Source of the DNA: Paramecium sonneborni
Lineage: Eukaryota > Ciliophora > Oligohymenophorea > Peniculida > Parameciidae
Reading direction: 5' to 3'
Length of the DNA: 64,000 nt
Assembly: GCA_905182985.1 (NCBI GenBank)
Contig: CAJJDN010000004.1
Span: 423,664 to 487,663 of the forward strand
The notes beneath the pieces are model-generated. The model saw nothing but the letters and a program-made list of their open reading frames with translations. It searched no databases and had not been told where the DNA came from. This document shows positions 40,933 through 53,521 of this stretch, one piece after another. Position 1 is the first letter of the stretch, and the number at the start of each line of letters is the position of its first letter. A program made the position numbers and the translations under genes.

Positions 40933-43900
40933 TCATTATTATTATTGTGGTATTAATTCATAAGGTATTTTTAAGCATTCTTCAGAGCCAGAAATATCAG
41001 CTAAATTATCTATAAATAATTCTAATATATCTTTACCTTCATTCTATTCTGATTGTGTAAATCTAATTTCAAGATTCTCTGGAACAATATATGAAAATAT
41101 TTTAAATCTATTTAAACCTTCTGGAATTACTGGATATTCTCCACACAAATTTAAACTTCTTCCCTTATAATAACATTAGTCAAACACTTATAAGCAATTA
41201 TTATTTTCTTAACTTTCAAAATTTACATTTTTTTAAATCATTCTATGATTCAAAGGTTTAGATTGCTATTTAGAATTGAAATGTTTTTCATTAACATAAT
41301 TATGTCCATAATGAACAGTTTCATCAAAAGGACTAAAAAAACTTGGATCATAAATATTTCGATTGTATACTAAATAACGAGGATCCTCTTCAACTATTCC
41401 TTAAAATGTATCATAATAATTTGGTCTTATATCATCATATCCATAACAATTAAAATAACCAACTTAATCTCTATATCTCTATACTTGTTATTTAGAATGT
41501 TATTATTATTATTATCTTAACCACATCTCTCTAAGATGATAATCTGGATCTTAATATTTTCCTCTATATAAATTTTAATATCTCCCATATCCATATCCTG
41601 GATAAGTAGGATAATTTTATTTGACCATCCAAGGAACACAACTAGTACTTGAAGTATATCTTTAATAAGGATTAGGCCTCATATATGGATTTCCATTATA
41701 AAATGGATTTTAATTGACAACTTAACGATGTCTATAAGGATAACCATTAAATGGATTTCCAAAATTTTAATATCTGTTTTGTCTATTCATACATCTATAT
41801 CTATTATATAGATCTTCATCAAATAATTCATCTCCAGGATATCTACCTGGATAATTGTATGGATAATGAGATTTTTTATTCTTTCTATGTTAATAATAAG
41901 GATGATTTTTAATATATCTACCTTCGCCATCATATAATTCCTCATCTTCTTCCTCTTCTTCTTATTTACTTCCATTACCTTTGCTTTTTCCCTTTTTCTT
42001 ATTTTTATCCTTAGAACTAAATCCCCTCCATTAATCTTCTTCATCCATCTCTTCTCCATTTCCTTCTTCATTTCCCTTTTCATCATTATTTTCTTATTCC
42101 TGATCTTATCCTTATTCATCTTCATTTTCTTTCCCTTCATCTTAATTTTCTTAGTCCTCATTTTATTCTTAATCTTAATCTTGTTCTTGATCTTAATCTT
42201 AATCTTAATCCTAATCTTACTCTTGATCTTAATCTAAATCTTACTGATCTTGATCTTAATCTTAATCTTAATCTTAATCTTACTGATCTTTATCTTAATC
42301 TTAATCTTTATCCTGATCTTAATCTTTATTCTTATCTATATTTTTATCTTTATTCTTATCTAAATCTTTATTTTTATCATTATCTTTATCTTTATTTTTA
42401 TCCTTATTTTTATCTTAATCTTTATTTTTATTTTTATCTTTATCTTTATCTTTATCTTTATCATTATCTTAATCTTAATCCTGATCTTGATCTTAATCCT
42501 GATCTTAATCTTAATCTTTATCTTAATCTTTTTGATCATCTTCTTCATCAGGCTTAGGTTTTGTTTTTGGTATAGCTTTATTTTTCGGCTTTTCTTCTTA
42601 TGTCTTTTCTTTTTCTTTTGTATTTTCTTTAGCTTTCGTCTTTTCTTTTTCTTTTGAATTTTCTTAAGGTTTTGCTTAAACATTATTTGAAGCTTTGCTT
42701 TTAGAATCTTCTTTAACTTTACTTTTAGAATCCTATTCTTTGGTTTTAGAATCTTTTTAAACTTTACTTTTAGAATCCTAATCTTTGGTTTTAGAATCTT
42801 CTTAAGGTTGACTTTTAGAATCCTAATCTTTGGTTTTAGAATTTACTTAACCTTTATTTTTAGATTCTTAACCTTTTGTTTTAGAATCTTCTTAACTTTT
42901 ATTTGGTACCTTACTTTATGGGTTATTTGATTTTTAATCTTTTTCTTCTCCAAAATCTTCGTCTTTTTCTTTTTCTTCTACATTATCGCTTTTTTATTTC
43001 TTTTTTTCTGACTTAGTCTTATCCATATCTTCATTTTGATCAACAACTTCCTCTTTTCCTTTTTTATTTTAAGGTTTTTCTTCATCATCTTCATTATTAA
43101 GTTTGATATCCTTCTTTTCTTTTGCATTCACAAAATTATATTCTATTATAATTCTATCAGCAATGATTGGGATTGTATCATCATCTTCATTTTCATATTA
43201 AGAATTACTTCTTTTACTTCTTTTACCTCTTAGATTAAATTTCTATCCAGAATAACTTTAACTACTTAAATCTGAATTTATATTATTATCTCTGGATAAT
43301 TAATGATGATGATGATGAAAATGTTTAATTTTTGGACTTCTATGATGATGGCTTAAGTGTCTTCTAGGATGAAAATCATATTTGCTATCATAATCACTAT
43401 ACAGTTTTGAATAATAGTCATACTCATATTATTATTATTCTCTTGCTTGAAATTATTGAACATTTTAATTTTAAGTATTTTATTAATAATTAAATTAATC
43501 GTTTTCAAAATTTTTCACTTATGTATTATTTTCATCATCATCCAAAATAATTTCTTCAACTTTTGCTTATTACTCAATAACCATACCATCTTATTAATTA
43601 ATTTGATTTAATTATGAAGTTTCTTATAATTACAGTATTTAATTTGATGGCTCTTTAAAGTTATCATCGCTCTTTAATATTTATTACTTTTAATCATCAT
43701 TTTAGCTGCGCTATATTGTTGTTAGATTCTAAAGAGCTTATTAATTTTCATCAAATTCAAAGACTTCTACATCATAATTGTCTTAGTTTGTCCAACTAAC
43801 CGGATCTTCATACACAATAAAATCTATATCTTACTAATTATCCTCTTCCTTCTATAATAGACTTTATTATTAATCTTTCTTTTATTCTCTATTTATTATT

Positions 43901-45340
43901 TATGTTTCTACAATTTAATGATTATTTATATCTCTTTCATTTTATTAATCATCTAATTTTAAAAAGATTTCAGGATCTTGAGGGATATAAACTCCATTTA
44001 ATGTCTTGTATATCGGGTGTTTTTATTAATTAAGATATTAATCAAAAGTTGGAGTTTTGTTAGATTCCTCTTCAGCCTTATCATTAATTATAAAATTGTA
44101 AATTGGTTTCAAGATTAGATCTCTATCTTCTTACACTTCATCTGTATTTGTAGAAGTTTAATATGTAACATAATTATATTTTGATTCTATTGAAGGTTGT
44201 ACTTGCTGTAAAAGAATACCATTAACTTTTAATAATTTTTTTATTTCCTCCAAGGATTTGCAATTTGATTTTTAAATCAAAATTGTAAAATGATTTATAA
44301 GAAATTCTGTTTCATAATTTTCTTTTGATTCAAATGAGAAAATATAATTTTGCCGTTTTTTAAGGTCATAATCTAACTTAGATTTAATTATAAGTTATAC
44401 TTTTTTTTGTTTGAATAATATAAATGTAACTCTGCGAATTGTTACAAAACTCTTGATGCAATAAAAATGTGGAATTATTGATTATAATTTAATTTTGCAT
44501 AACAAAATTACAAGAGTTAGTTTATATTCTTTAAAGAATCTCATACTCACTCAAAACTTCTACATAAAATATATTATTGATAAGATTAAAATCTTGTAGG
44601 AATTAATTTTTAGAAAACTAGGCTAAAATTATTAGTAATTTTACCTTTTAAAATATTAGATGGATTTATTTAAAGAATTTCCATTTTTTGAATAGCCTGT
44701 TATAATTGAAGATTAGTTTTGCATTCATTTATTTCACATATTTTATCAAATAAATTGAAGTTTTCTACTATACTTTAGATTTAAGTTTCAAAATTTTAAG
44801 GTGTTAAAAAAATCAGTTAGAGAAAAAATGATATAGGATCTTCGAATTTTTATGTAATTTTAATTTTATCAATATGCAATTTAGTGAATTCTTTGAATTT
44901 TGAATGAGAAAAAGTGATTATATTAAAAAATAATTGAGTTTCAGCATTTATAACAAACTTCACTTGGTTATATAAAAAGTCTTTGATATAATTGCTCTTT
45001 ATCTAATAATCAGCAAAATTAAAATACACATTTATCTAAAGTATAATTTGCATTTTACATCGAATTCTTTTTGATTCTAAATTATTAAAACATCTTTGTA
45101 ATTTTCTATTTAATTAGTTGAATTGAATGAAATTTAGAAAGTAAAGTCTGATGCTTTAATTCCAAATATATTATTTTCTAATTTTATTATTTAGATATTT
45201 TCATCTATGCCATTCATAATTTCGCAATAAAGTTTTGATTTGATAATGTTCTTTTCTTAAACTAGTTCATTTGAACCATAAACTGACATCATAAATATAT
45301 AAGTGAGCAGAAATGTTGTCCGTTTTAAGAAAAAATTCAT
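40933..45340 (-). CDS. Secretory-pathway protein with long acidic/Lys repeat region
   Basis: ATG 45340 opens a signal-peptide-like N-terminus (MNFFLKRTTFLLTYIFMMSV). A roughly 230-residue beta-rich domain follows, with a 23-nt intron near 45050. From about 44.4 to 42.9 kb comes an Asp/Glu/Gln-rich region with a His cluster (HFHHHHHQ, 43303-43330) and a KRSKR basic patch. Then come SKTKDQDSKS-type repeats (42.9-42.7 kb), a long DQ/DK/NK repeat (42.53-42.17 kb), an acidic EEEEDEE stretch, and a Tyr/Pro/Asn-rich segment. The C-terminal domain (about 41.3-40.95 kb) contains VFDQCYYKGRSLNLCGEYP, which weakly recalls a beta/gamma-crystallin motif. No membrane anchor follows the signal, so secretion or storage in a granule is plausible. 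One junction near 44.55 kb was not resolved. Confidence 0.65.
42165..42535 (-). repeat. Hexanucleotide coding repeat (Asp-Gln/Asp-Lys/Asn-Lys)
   Basis: On the plus strand the stretch is almost entirely tctta-atc and tttatc units. On the minus strand it codes alternating Asp or Asn with Gln or Lys. The triplet mix (taa, aaa, caa, gat, aat) indicates expansion by slippage kept in frame. Confidence 0.85.
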
Positions 45341-45675
45341 TCAAACAAATAAATAAAAAAATTTATTATTAATTAAAAAAAGGAAATAAATAAGTAATTA
45401 ATATGTTTAAAATATAGATATATCATCAGTTAAAATCGATGAATAAAGCCAGTTTCTGATTGTATGAAATTTTAAATTTATTTTTGAAGAACTTTAAATA
45501 GTTATATTTATTTCATAATGATAAGATAAATTAAGTAATTTAAACTGATAAAAAATCCTGTATTTAAGATACATTTAAATAAATTAAGAAAACATTTATT
45601 TATAAATGACTAATTTAAGACTTTTTAAGATTGAAAATCATTAAAGAATTTATAAAACTTCTATAATTAATTTAC
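45341..45675. other. Intergenic, no feature seen
   Basis: About 335 bp, strongly A/T-rich, between two minus-strand genes. It should hold the promoter of the secretory protein gene, but no specific element is recognisable. Confidence 0.5.
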
Positions 45676-47633
45676 TCATTAATTTTAAATCATCTCTTAA
45701 ACCAATTTATCTCCACTGATAATATGGGTTGTGCAAATTTGAATATCTTTTTCTAAGAAAATAATAAATGGATTATACTGTAACGCAATCCTAGCCAACG
45801 AATTGCTGCAATTTCTCCGTATGTGATACCTCCAATAAAATAAATAACATAAATTTAATTTGAATCTTCCTTAACTTCTTCACCTTTAAGTTAATTTAAA
45901 TTTTATTGCATAAGAAGTTCTCCAGGTAATTCTTTTAAAGCTTGTAAAACTAATGGTCCCCATGTATTTTTTATTATTAATTCTTCAAAAATTCGAACTC
46001 TCATTATCATTTATAATATACATAATTGGTGCATATGCAAGAAAAACATAAGAAAAGTCTTCAGGAGAATCATGATCTACATCTTCATTAATAAGACGTA
46101 ATGGCTTTTCAATTTTTTCCCAAATATGTGTATCATTGATTTTTTTTCCAATTAAACCAATTTTTTCACAGTTTTCAAGTGTAATGATATGCTCAGTACC
46201 ATACATATGTAAAATTTCTCTACGATAAAAATCATAGAGTTTAGTCTTCATGCCATTTTGAATTTAATTGTATAGACTAAATAATCTAATAACTTTAGTG
46301 ATGGGTGCACCAATAGATATAAGATTTTCTATCATTTATTCAACTTATTATGACTTAGTTTAAAGTATTGCATGCACTTCTTAATTAACGCACATATTAA
46401 ATAAAATGGATTCTAACTATTTACTTAAATGTTAACTAACAATAAGATCTGTAATAGTGTAAATTATTACGGTCAAGAATAATGTTTTGTTCTTTTGGAA
46501 TCTAACGTAATTTGGTGAGATATTAATTCATATCACTCATATTCATTTTACTTTCTTATTATTTCATGGATTAAATCATAGATTTATTATTTTATCTTTT
46601 TTCTTCAAGAATTCGCTAACATTATTTAATATTCATAATTTTGATTCTATTATAATAAGAATCATTAAGTTTCATTGATTTTGGTCTATCTTTTAAAGCT
46701 TATTCATTTTTGATAATATCTAGATTGATGGAATTATGTTTGATGGTAAATACTTCATCAATTAAAGCTTCATAAGTGAATGGAGTCAACATTGGAGTAA
46801 TAAAATCAACCTTTCTATCTACAATCAAAAGTGTATGCATTTTAGATTCTTTAAAGCTAATTTCATCTTCTATTATCTCTCCTTATAATTTTTTTTATTT
46901 TAGAATGTCAATTACATATTTAGCATAATTACCTTTTGCATAAATATTTTTAAATTTTCCATGCACTAATTCTATTCTTTATATAGATTCAGCAATAGTT
47001 TACAAAATTTGCATATCTTATCCAATATATAATGGTTTTAAACAATTATTCATTTCTAATGAGAGTAAATCATTAGCTAAAGGTATTAAATCAAAATTAA
47101 AATTGGTTAAAATTAAATCACCTAAAACAGCTTCTTTTTCTAAATAATCTTTGCATACAATATTTAAACGAGGACAGAAGATTAATAAGTATTTTTTATT
47201 AAAATTAGCAAGTTAATTATTTCTGATGATTCTAACAATTCTTTTCATATATTATCTATCTGGATTCACAAAAAATATAATTTGATTAGATTCCACATCT
47301 AATTAATCAGAATCAATATAATAGATTTAATCAACTCCATTTTCTTTCAAAATCTACATAGATTCTACAACTAGATTAAGCATATCTGCAATAAATGAAT
47401 CAATCACAAGTACTTTTTTACCTACAAACTAATATTTATATTGTTTAAGTTCTTACTTAATTCAATTTATTGATTAGCTTTTATCTCAAATACTTCTAAT
47501 AAATAGCTGTTTAAAAGGAGGATTAATGATCCTCAAATTAGCTTAAGTTGACTTTGACTGAATTAGATGAAACTCCACTTTGTTTGACTTTAGAGGCCAC
47601 TTATTCAAATGAGTCTTTGATAAATTAGAACAT
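45676..47633 (-). CDS. VPS33: VPS33, Sec1/Munc18 family protein of HOPS/CORVET
   Basis: Start MFQFIKDSFEQVASKVKQSG at 47633. The N-terminal part YQKYLRQKLINKLNQFVGKK and VLVIDSFIADMLNLV fits the VPS33 domain 1. The middle has YDFYRREILHMYGTEHIITL and SYVFLAYAPIMYI, typical of the VPS33 branch. The C-terminus YVIYFIGGITYGEIAAIRWL, followed by a 26-nt intron and ICTTHIISGDKLVQEMI, matches the conserved family end. A 28-nt intron lies near 47430 and at least one more must exist, because the remaining length is not a multiple of three. The protein binds SNAREs for tethering and fusion at late endosomes and lysosomes. VPS33A versus VPS33B cannot be decided. Confidence 0.88.
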
Positions 47634-47674
47634 TTATTACTTCTGAATATTAATAATTTAACGATATTGAAATT
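47634..47674. promoter_or_regulatory. 41-bp divergent interval between VPS33 and the SNF1-like kinase
   Basis: A/T-rich spacer between opposite start codons; no distinct element seen. Confidence 0.4.
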
Positions 47675-49787
47675 ATGCTGTAAAAGAAGGACTCTGATAA
47701 AGAAAATACTGCAAATAACAATAAAGATTAATAAAAACAAAGGGTGATTGGAGATTACTTATTAGGTTTGATGTTTTTACTATTAGAGTTAAAACTCTTG
47801 GAGTGGGTACTTTTGGTTTAGTCAAGCTTGGAGTACATTAAATAACAGGAGAGAAAGTGGCTATTAAAATATTGGAGAAAGAGCGTATAGTAGAAGTTGC
47901 AGATGTTGAAAGAGTGTCTAGAGAGATACATATTTTAAAATTGATTCGACATAGACATGTAATATAGCTATACGAAGTAATTTTAAGTTTATTTTAATTA
48001 TAGATTATTGAGACTAAAAAGCATATATTTTTGGTCATGGAATTTTGTGATAATGGTGAACTCTTTGATTACATCGTAAAAAATGAAAAGTATTTATTAA
48101 TGATTATATATATTATTAGACTAGAAGAAGTTGAAGCCTGTAGAATATTTTAAGAACTGATCTCTGGTATCGAATATATTCACAAACTAAATATTGTCCA
48201 TAGAGACTTAAAACCTGAAAATCTTTTATTGGATCATTCAAACCAAATTAAAATTGTAGACTTTGGACTTTCTAATACTTATAAAGAAGGGGAATTGCTT
48301 AAAACAGCTTGTGGAAGTCCTTGTTATGCTGCTCCTGAAATGATTGCTGGCCATAGATATCAAAGTATCTTGGTTGATATTTGGTCATGTGGCGTCATCT
48401 TGTTTGCTGCTATTTGTGGGTAATTGCCATTTGAAGATAAACATACAAGCGAATTATATAAGAAAATACTTGGAGGATAGTATACAATACCATCTCATGT
48501 TTCATAAGATGGTTAATCTTTTATTAAAGGAATATTAAATACTGATCCAAAAAAAAGATTTGATATTGAAAAGATTAAATCACATCCATGGTTTAAATTG
48601 TACAAAAGAACTCATTAAATTCCTTAAGGAATCATTATAGGATATAGTAGAATTCCTATCGATGAAGAAATAGTTGATTAACTTGCTCAAAAAGGATTCA
48701 GTGCTGATTATATCAAAAAATGTCTAGATGCTAATAAACATAATAATCTAACTACAGCATATTTTTTACTTCTTAAAAAACATCTAATAAAAGGAGGTCA
48801 ATCTACTGCTGATATCAATTCATAAAATTTCAATGAAAAACTATTAGAACCTGCTACAAGACCTACAAAACGTATCTATGTTACATATTTTATTAGCTCC
48901 TATAAGCAATTTATTAGATAGTCAATTAATGAAAACACTTAAACACAATAGATCAGGATCATGTTAAACTAATACTAAATCACATACTTAAGGTAGAGGT
49001 ATGTCAGTTCCTTAAGTTGAAGATATTCGATCAATCTATAATGGCTCTAAGAATTATTAAAATTCTTCTTTATCTATTGAAGTATATTTTTATTAATTCT
49101 TTAAATAGGATTAATCATTTTAATTCGAAAGAAATAAATCTTAATCATTTCAATAAAACCATCATAAGAAAATGACTACTGATATTTAAATTAATGATGC
49201 ATTGAATAAAACTACTTACATTAATAATAGTAAAAGATCTTCTAATGCTTCAACTGTATCTCCAGGACATTAAAACAAATTGCTCTAATATTTAAGTATA
49301 ATCAACAATTATATTTTAGAATCATCTACCAAAAATACTACTCCAACTGCTGTAAGAGGTAATTCTTAATCTAAAATGCCATATAATAGCAAAACTACTA
49401 AAAATTAAAAGGTTTCTTATTCTAATTTCGATAACTATAACAATAACAATAATAATAATAATAACAATAACAATAATAATAAAAATAATTCTCTTTTAGA
49501 CAAAAAAAAAGAAAACAAACCTATAAATTTAGCAGATACAACAAACATCGATAGCAAAAAAAGATCTTTACATATAGATGGAGTAATTAATACATTATTA
49601 TAAGTTTTAGGATCTCTCCATGCCTGCAAGTACTAAACCTTAATCAATGCCATATTAATTATGGTTAAAGATGAATAGTAGAAAAGGCTCTAGAGATCTT
49701 AGTGGTGGAGGATAAAAGACAAAAAAATCAAATTGTACTGCAAAATCAAACATGAATTAGAGTTTTAATTTTGACAAGAGAGCGTGA
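47675..49787 (+). CDS. SNF1/AMPK-like Ser/Thr kinase with UBA-like domain
   Basis: Five introns (23, 27, 30, 25, 28 nt) leave exactly 660 codons. The kinase domain covers about residues 20-280: TLGVGTFGLVKLG, VAIKILEKERI, VHRDLKPENLLL, VDFGLSN, then the SNF1-type activation segment LLKTACGSPCYAAPEMI with the regulatory threonine, then KSHPWFK. A UBA-like autoinhibitory helix bundle follows (LAQKGFSADYIKKCLDANKH). The long tail is Ser/Asn/Gln-rich and includes an Asn run (49437-49485). No clear KA1/alpha-CTD was seen, so this may be an AMPK-related kinase (MARK/BRSK-like) rather than the AMPK alpha subunit itself. It is divergent from VPS33. Confidence 0.88.
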
Positions 49788-49947
49788 TTTCCTCCTACAT
49801 AATTAATTTATTTCTTTAAAATATGTATATAATTTATATCTATTCTTTTTTTAAGAAAAACATTAATTTAAAAAGATTAAATATCTCTTTGAAAAAATGC
49901 AAATGATTATCTATTGTTAATATACGGATAAATAGCTAATTGTTTGC

Positions 49948-50402
49948 TCATTTTTCTACTTTTCCTAACCATAAAGCCAAAAGTGACTTTCCTTTAACTG
50001 CAATAATCTTAAATCTGACCCCTGGAATATCACCAACTGCATGTCCCTTTCTTCCGAATCCAGCTACTGTGACTTCATCATTTTCATTTAAGAAATTTAA
50101 GCAACCATCCTTAGGAACAAAGGCTGATATTTTTTTACCATTCTTTTTCAATAACACTCTAACACACTTTCTGACAGCAGAGTTTGGTTATTTAGATTCA
50201 CTATAAAATATTTATAAAATTATATTTACACTCCAATCTTTTCAACTACCAAACCTTTAGCATGTGATGCACCCATAAATGGATTTTTATATCTTGATCC
50301 AATCATAGCCTTATTATATTCTTTATCAGCCCATCTGTTAACTCTTCTGTGATCTTTGAGCTTTCTTCCTGCTCTCATACCTCTGGGTTTACCAACTCCC
50401 AT
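49948..50402 (-). CDS. RPS23: 40S ribosomal protein S23 (uS12)
   Basis: One 29-nt intron (between GLVVEKIGV and ESKQPNSAVRK) leaves exactly 142 codons, the usual size. It begins [20 protein letters not shown] and carries [13 protein letters not shown] with the conserved PNSA decoding-centre motif, then [29 protein letters not shown] and the end [12 protein letters not shown]. It forms part of the ribosomal A-site, where it monitors codon pairing. The C-terminus differs from the animal GKKERPRS ending. Confidence 0.97.
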
Positions 50403-50493
50403 TATTAAAAGATTTTAATTAAATTATTTAAATTTTCATAATATGATTAATACGATATAAAATTACATTTGATAAATGTCAAATATACAATTA

Positions 50494-51798
50494 TCATAAT
50501 TATTTTCTATCAATATAACCTGAATTTCTAACAACAGAATTTCTACCACTAGTATTGCTTCCATATGTACTTTATCCAGGAGCTAGAGTGCCTCCTTTAA
50601 TGGTACTAGTTTCGAATTAAGTGGTAACTCCAGTACCTGATAGTCCAGTTCTTTTGATTTCACTTTCTTTGGTTACTGTAATTTTGCTTTTTTTCAAGGC
50701 TTCTAATTAAGTTTCAGCCATAGTGAGTTTTTCTGAAATATCAGAGTTAATTTCATTTTATTATTTAAATTTCTTTTTCCATAATTCTACTTCTCCTTGG
50801 AGTGAAATAATTTATTATTCTGATTAAGAAAAACTTTCTAATTATAATTCTAATTCTCTTATTCTTTGATCAAGTGATTCAAGTTCATTATCCTTATCAT
50901 TCATGAGAAGTTTAAGTTTACGTATTTCTTAATCTTTAAATTCATTTTATTCTTATGAACTTTTGAGATCATCTGTTAAGCTGCCTTTAAAATTGATAAG
51001 AATATAATTACTAATTTTTTTTTTAAGTAATCTTATTTCATCATCCGCTCCTTAATTTTTAGAATTGGATTCTTGTAATTATTTATATCTTTATTTCCAT
51101 TAATCTAATTCATCTTATAATTATTTATTATTAGATCTAAGAGTTTTCTCTTAATCTTTTAATTCTTTATTAGCATTTATAAGTTCATTAATCTAGTATG
51201 TAGTATAAAATTACTTTTGAATCATCTTAAACATAAGAAATTTGAGGAGCATTTCCTTTTAATCTTAGATTTTCTTATTAAAGATCAAAGAGATAAACCT
51301 CCAATTACACTTAATATAATAATAATAGAATACTGCATTTAGTTTTCCATCTAGAATCCATATCATCTAGAGTAACAACTTATAAAGGTCTTTCTTGATG
51401 ATGTACTTCGGCATTATTAGGTTATGAAGGAGCAGTAATTCTAACAGATGGAGTGATTAGAAGTTGTTATGATTGTGTAATATTTTGGGAAACAATAGGT
51501 GTGTTAGTGATTTGTCTAGCAGAAACAGGACTTTTCAATAAAAATAAATGTTATACGGAATTGCAATTTTGGGAGATGAATATTATTAGATTAGGGATTA
51601 TTATTATATAGGACTAGAGTATAGTGTAGTAAAATACTTATATTAAAGCTAATCAGATTAAGGAATGGATCCTTAAAGGTTATATTAACCTAATCTAGGT
51701 TGTCGATTAGAATTGGATTATTAATAAAGTAATGATTGTATTTAAGAATGATTGTATCCTGCTTAACTATAAAATAATTATGTTTATGTTTACTCCAT
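50494..51798 (-). CDS. Coiled-coil protein with Gln-rich N-terminus
   Basis: Introns of 26 and 22 nt leave exactly 419 codons. Residues about 1-150 are Gln/Ser/Tyr-rich and disordered. A short hydrophobic helix (CSILLLLYQVQLEVYLFDLQ) leads into a long coiled coil (about residues 200-350: KKKISNYILINFKGSLTDDL through LTMAETQLEALKKSKI). The tail is Gly/Ser/Thr-rich (TGLSGTGVTTQFETSTIKGG). It resembles cytoskeletal or basal-body coiled-coil proteins in layout only. The start is 29 bp from the INTS11 start. Confidence 0.75.
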
Positions 51799-51827
51799 GG
51801 AAATAAGCTGTTATTAAATAAATATTT
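51799..51827. promoter_or_regulatory. 29-bp divergent interval between coiled-coil gene and INTS11
   Basis: Opposite start codons separated by 29 bp of mostly A/T; no element seen. Confidence 0.4.
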
Positions 51828-53499
51828 ATGTTTAAAGTATATCCTTTAGGGTCTGGTTAAGAAGTTGGTCGTAGTTGTATAATTTTAACAATTTATGATA
51901 AAACGATCATGTTGGATTGTGGTTTACACATGACACATTAAGACAATCGTAGATTTCCAGATTTTTAAGTATGCAATAATGATCTAATTTAGTTAATTGA
52001 AGAGAAATTGGGACGTAAATATGTAGATTTGGTTTTAATTACACACTTTCATCTTGATCATTGTGGTGCATTACCATACTTTACAGAATTATATGGTTTA
52101 TTAATATATTTATATAAGGTAATGGATATAATGGTCCAATTGTAATGTCAATGCCAACTAAAGCATTGTTGCCTTATATGTTGGAAGATTATAGACGGGT
52201 ATTATATTATGAATATCATCGTAGATTTGGACTATGCCTAAGGAAGAGTAACAACCCTAATAACAAACTTAATAGGATTTTAGTATTAATCCATAAGTTA
52301 ACACTGATCCATTATTGATTTATGATCATGAAAATATCAAATCATGTGTGAGTAAAGTACAAGTGATTGGACTTTATGAAACATAAAATTTTGATGGCAT
52401 TGAAGTGACTGCCTATTATGCTGGTCATCTATTAGGTGCATGTATGTTTCATGTGAAATATAAAAATGTCTCAGTAGTCTATACTGGAGATTATAACTCT
52501 ATTGCCGATAGACATCTTGGTGGTGCTTATATTGATCAATTATAACCCGATTTAGTCATTTCGGAAAGCACTTATGCTACAATCATTAGAGATAGTAAAA
52601 GAACAAGAGAAAGAAACTTTTTGATGCATGTTTAAGAAGTTCTTGATAGAGGAGGCAAAGTCTTAATACCAGTATTTGCTTTAGGAAGAGCTTAAGAATT
52701 GTCTGTCTTATTAGAATCTTATTGGTAAAGAACCAAATGTAAAGCAGGACTTTATTATGCTGCTGGACTTATTGAAAAAGCTAATTAATATTATAAAATA
52801 TTCACTGGCTGGGAATCAGAAAAAATATAACAATCCTTTTTAGATGACAATATTTTCAATTTTAAATACATTCAACCATTTGATAGAAATCTAATCAAAA
52901 GTCCATTATCGATGGTCTTATTGGCTACTCCAGGAATGTTGCATGGAGGTTTAAGCATGTAAGTGTTTAAGGAATGGTGTGGATGTGCTAATAATAGTTT
53001 AGTTATTCCTGGATATTGTGTACCTGGAACTTTAGGTAATAAACTTCTAGCTGGAATTAAACTTGTAAGAATTGATAATAAAGATTATGATATCAAAATG
53101 CAAATCAATAATATGTCTTTTAGTGCTCATGCTGACAGTAGAGGAATAATTTAATTAGTGAATCATCTTTAACCTAAAAGTATCGCTTTTGTTCATGGAG
53201 AATATCACAGAATGAAAACTCTTGGAGCTGAAATTATTGATAAAATTTAAATAAGAGTTGATTGTCCTGCTAATTTTGAATTGCTTGAATATGAAAAGAT
53301 AATGTCTGTTGATAGACCTTTGACGATTAAAGGAGACTTTAAAAAGTTTATGAATGGGTACTTATTAGAACATAAAGGATAAATGGTGTTACTTTCTGAT
53401 GAAAATGATATAATGAAAGAAGTAAATTAATTGTTAGGAATAATGTAATCAGAACAAGGATATATGAGACAATATAAAATCACTGGTCATCTATTGTGA
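51828..53499 (+). CDS. INTS11: Integrator complex subunit 11, metallo-beta-lactamase RNA endonuclease
   Basis: Introns of 23 and 26 nt leave exactly 541 codons (human INTS11 is about 600). The N-terminus [20 protein letters not shown] and IMLDCGLHM are typical of INTS11 rather than CPSF73. The zinc site is intact: THFHLDHCG (HxHxDH), the [10 protein letters not shown] region, TGDYN, and the beta-CASP motifs ISESTYAT and FALGRAQELSVLL, then [14 protein letters not shown] and FVHGEYHRM. It cleaves nascent snRNA and other transcripts as the catalytic subunit of Integrator. The C-terminal extension is shorter than in animals. Its stop is 22 bp from that of the next, convergent gene. Confidence 0.93.
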
Positions 53500-53521
53500 G
53501 TGTAATTAATTTATATATTAA

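Noticed and set aside
42165..42535. CRISPR-like or satellite array
   Set aside because: Units are only six bases, in frame with a long coding sequence and without spacers.
42360..42683. Minus-strand frame of Lys/Ile repeats
   Set aside because: It is an alternative frame of the Asp-Gln/Asp-Lys repeat; flanking sequence shows the acidic frame is the coding one.
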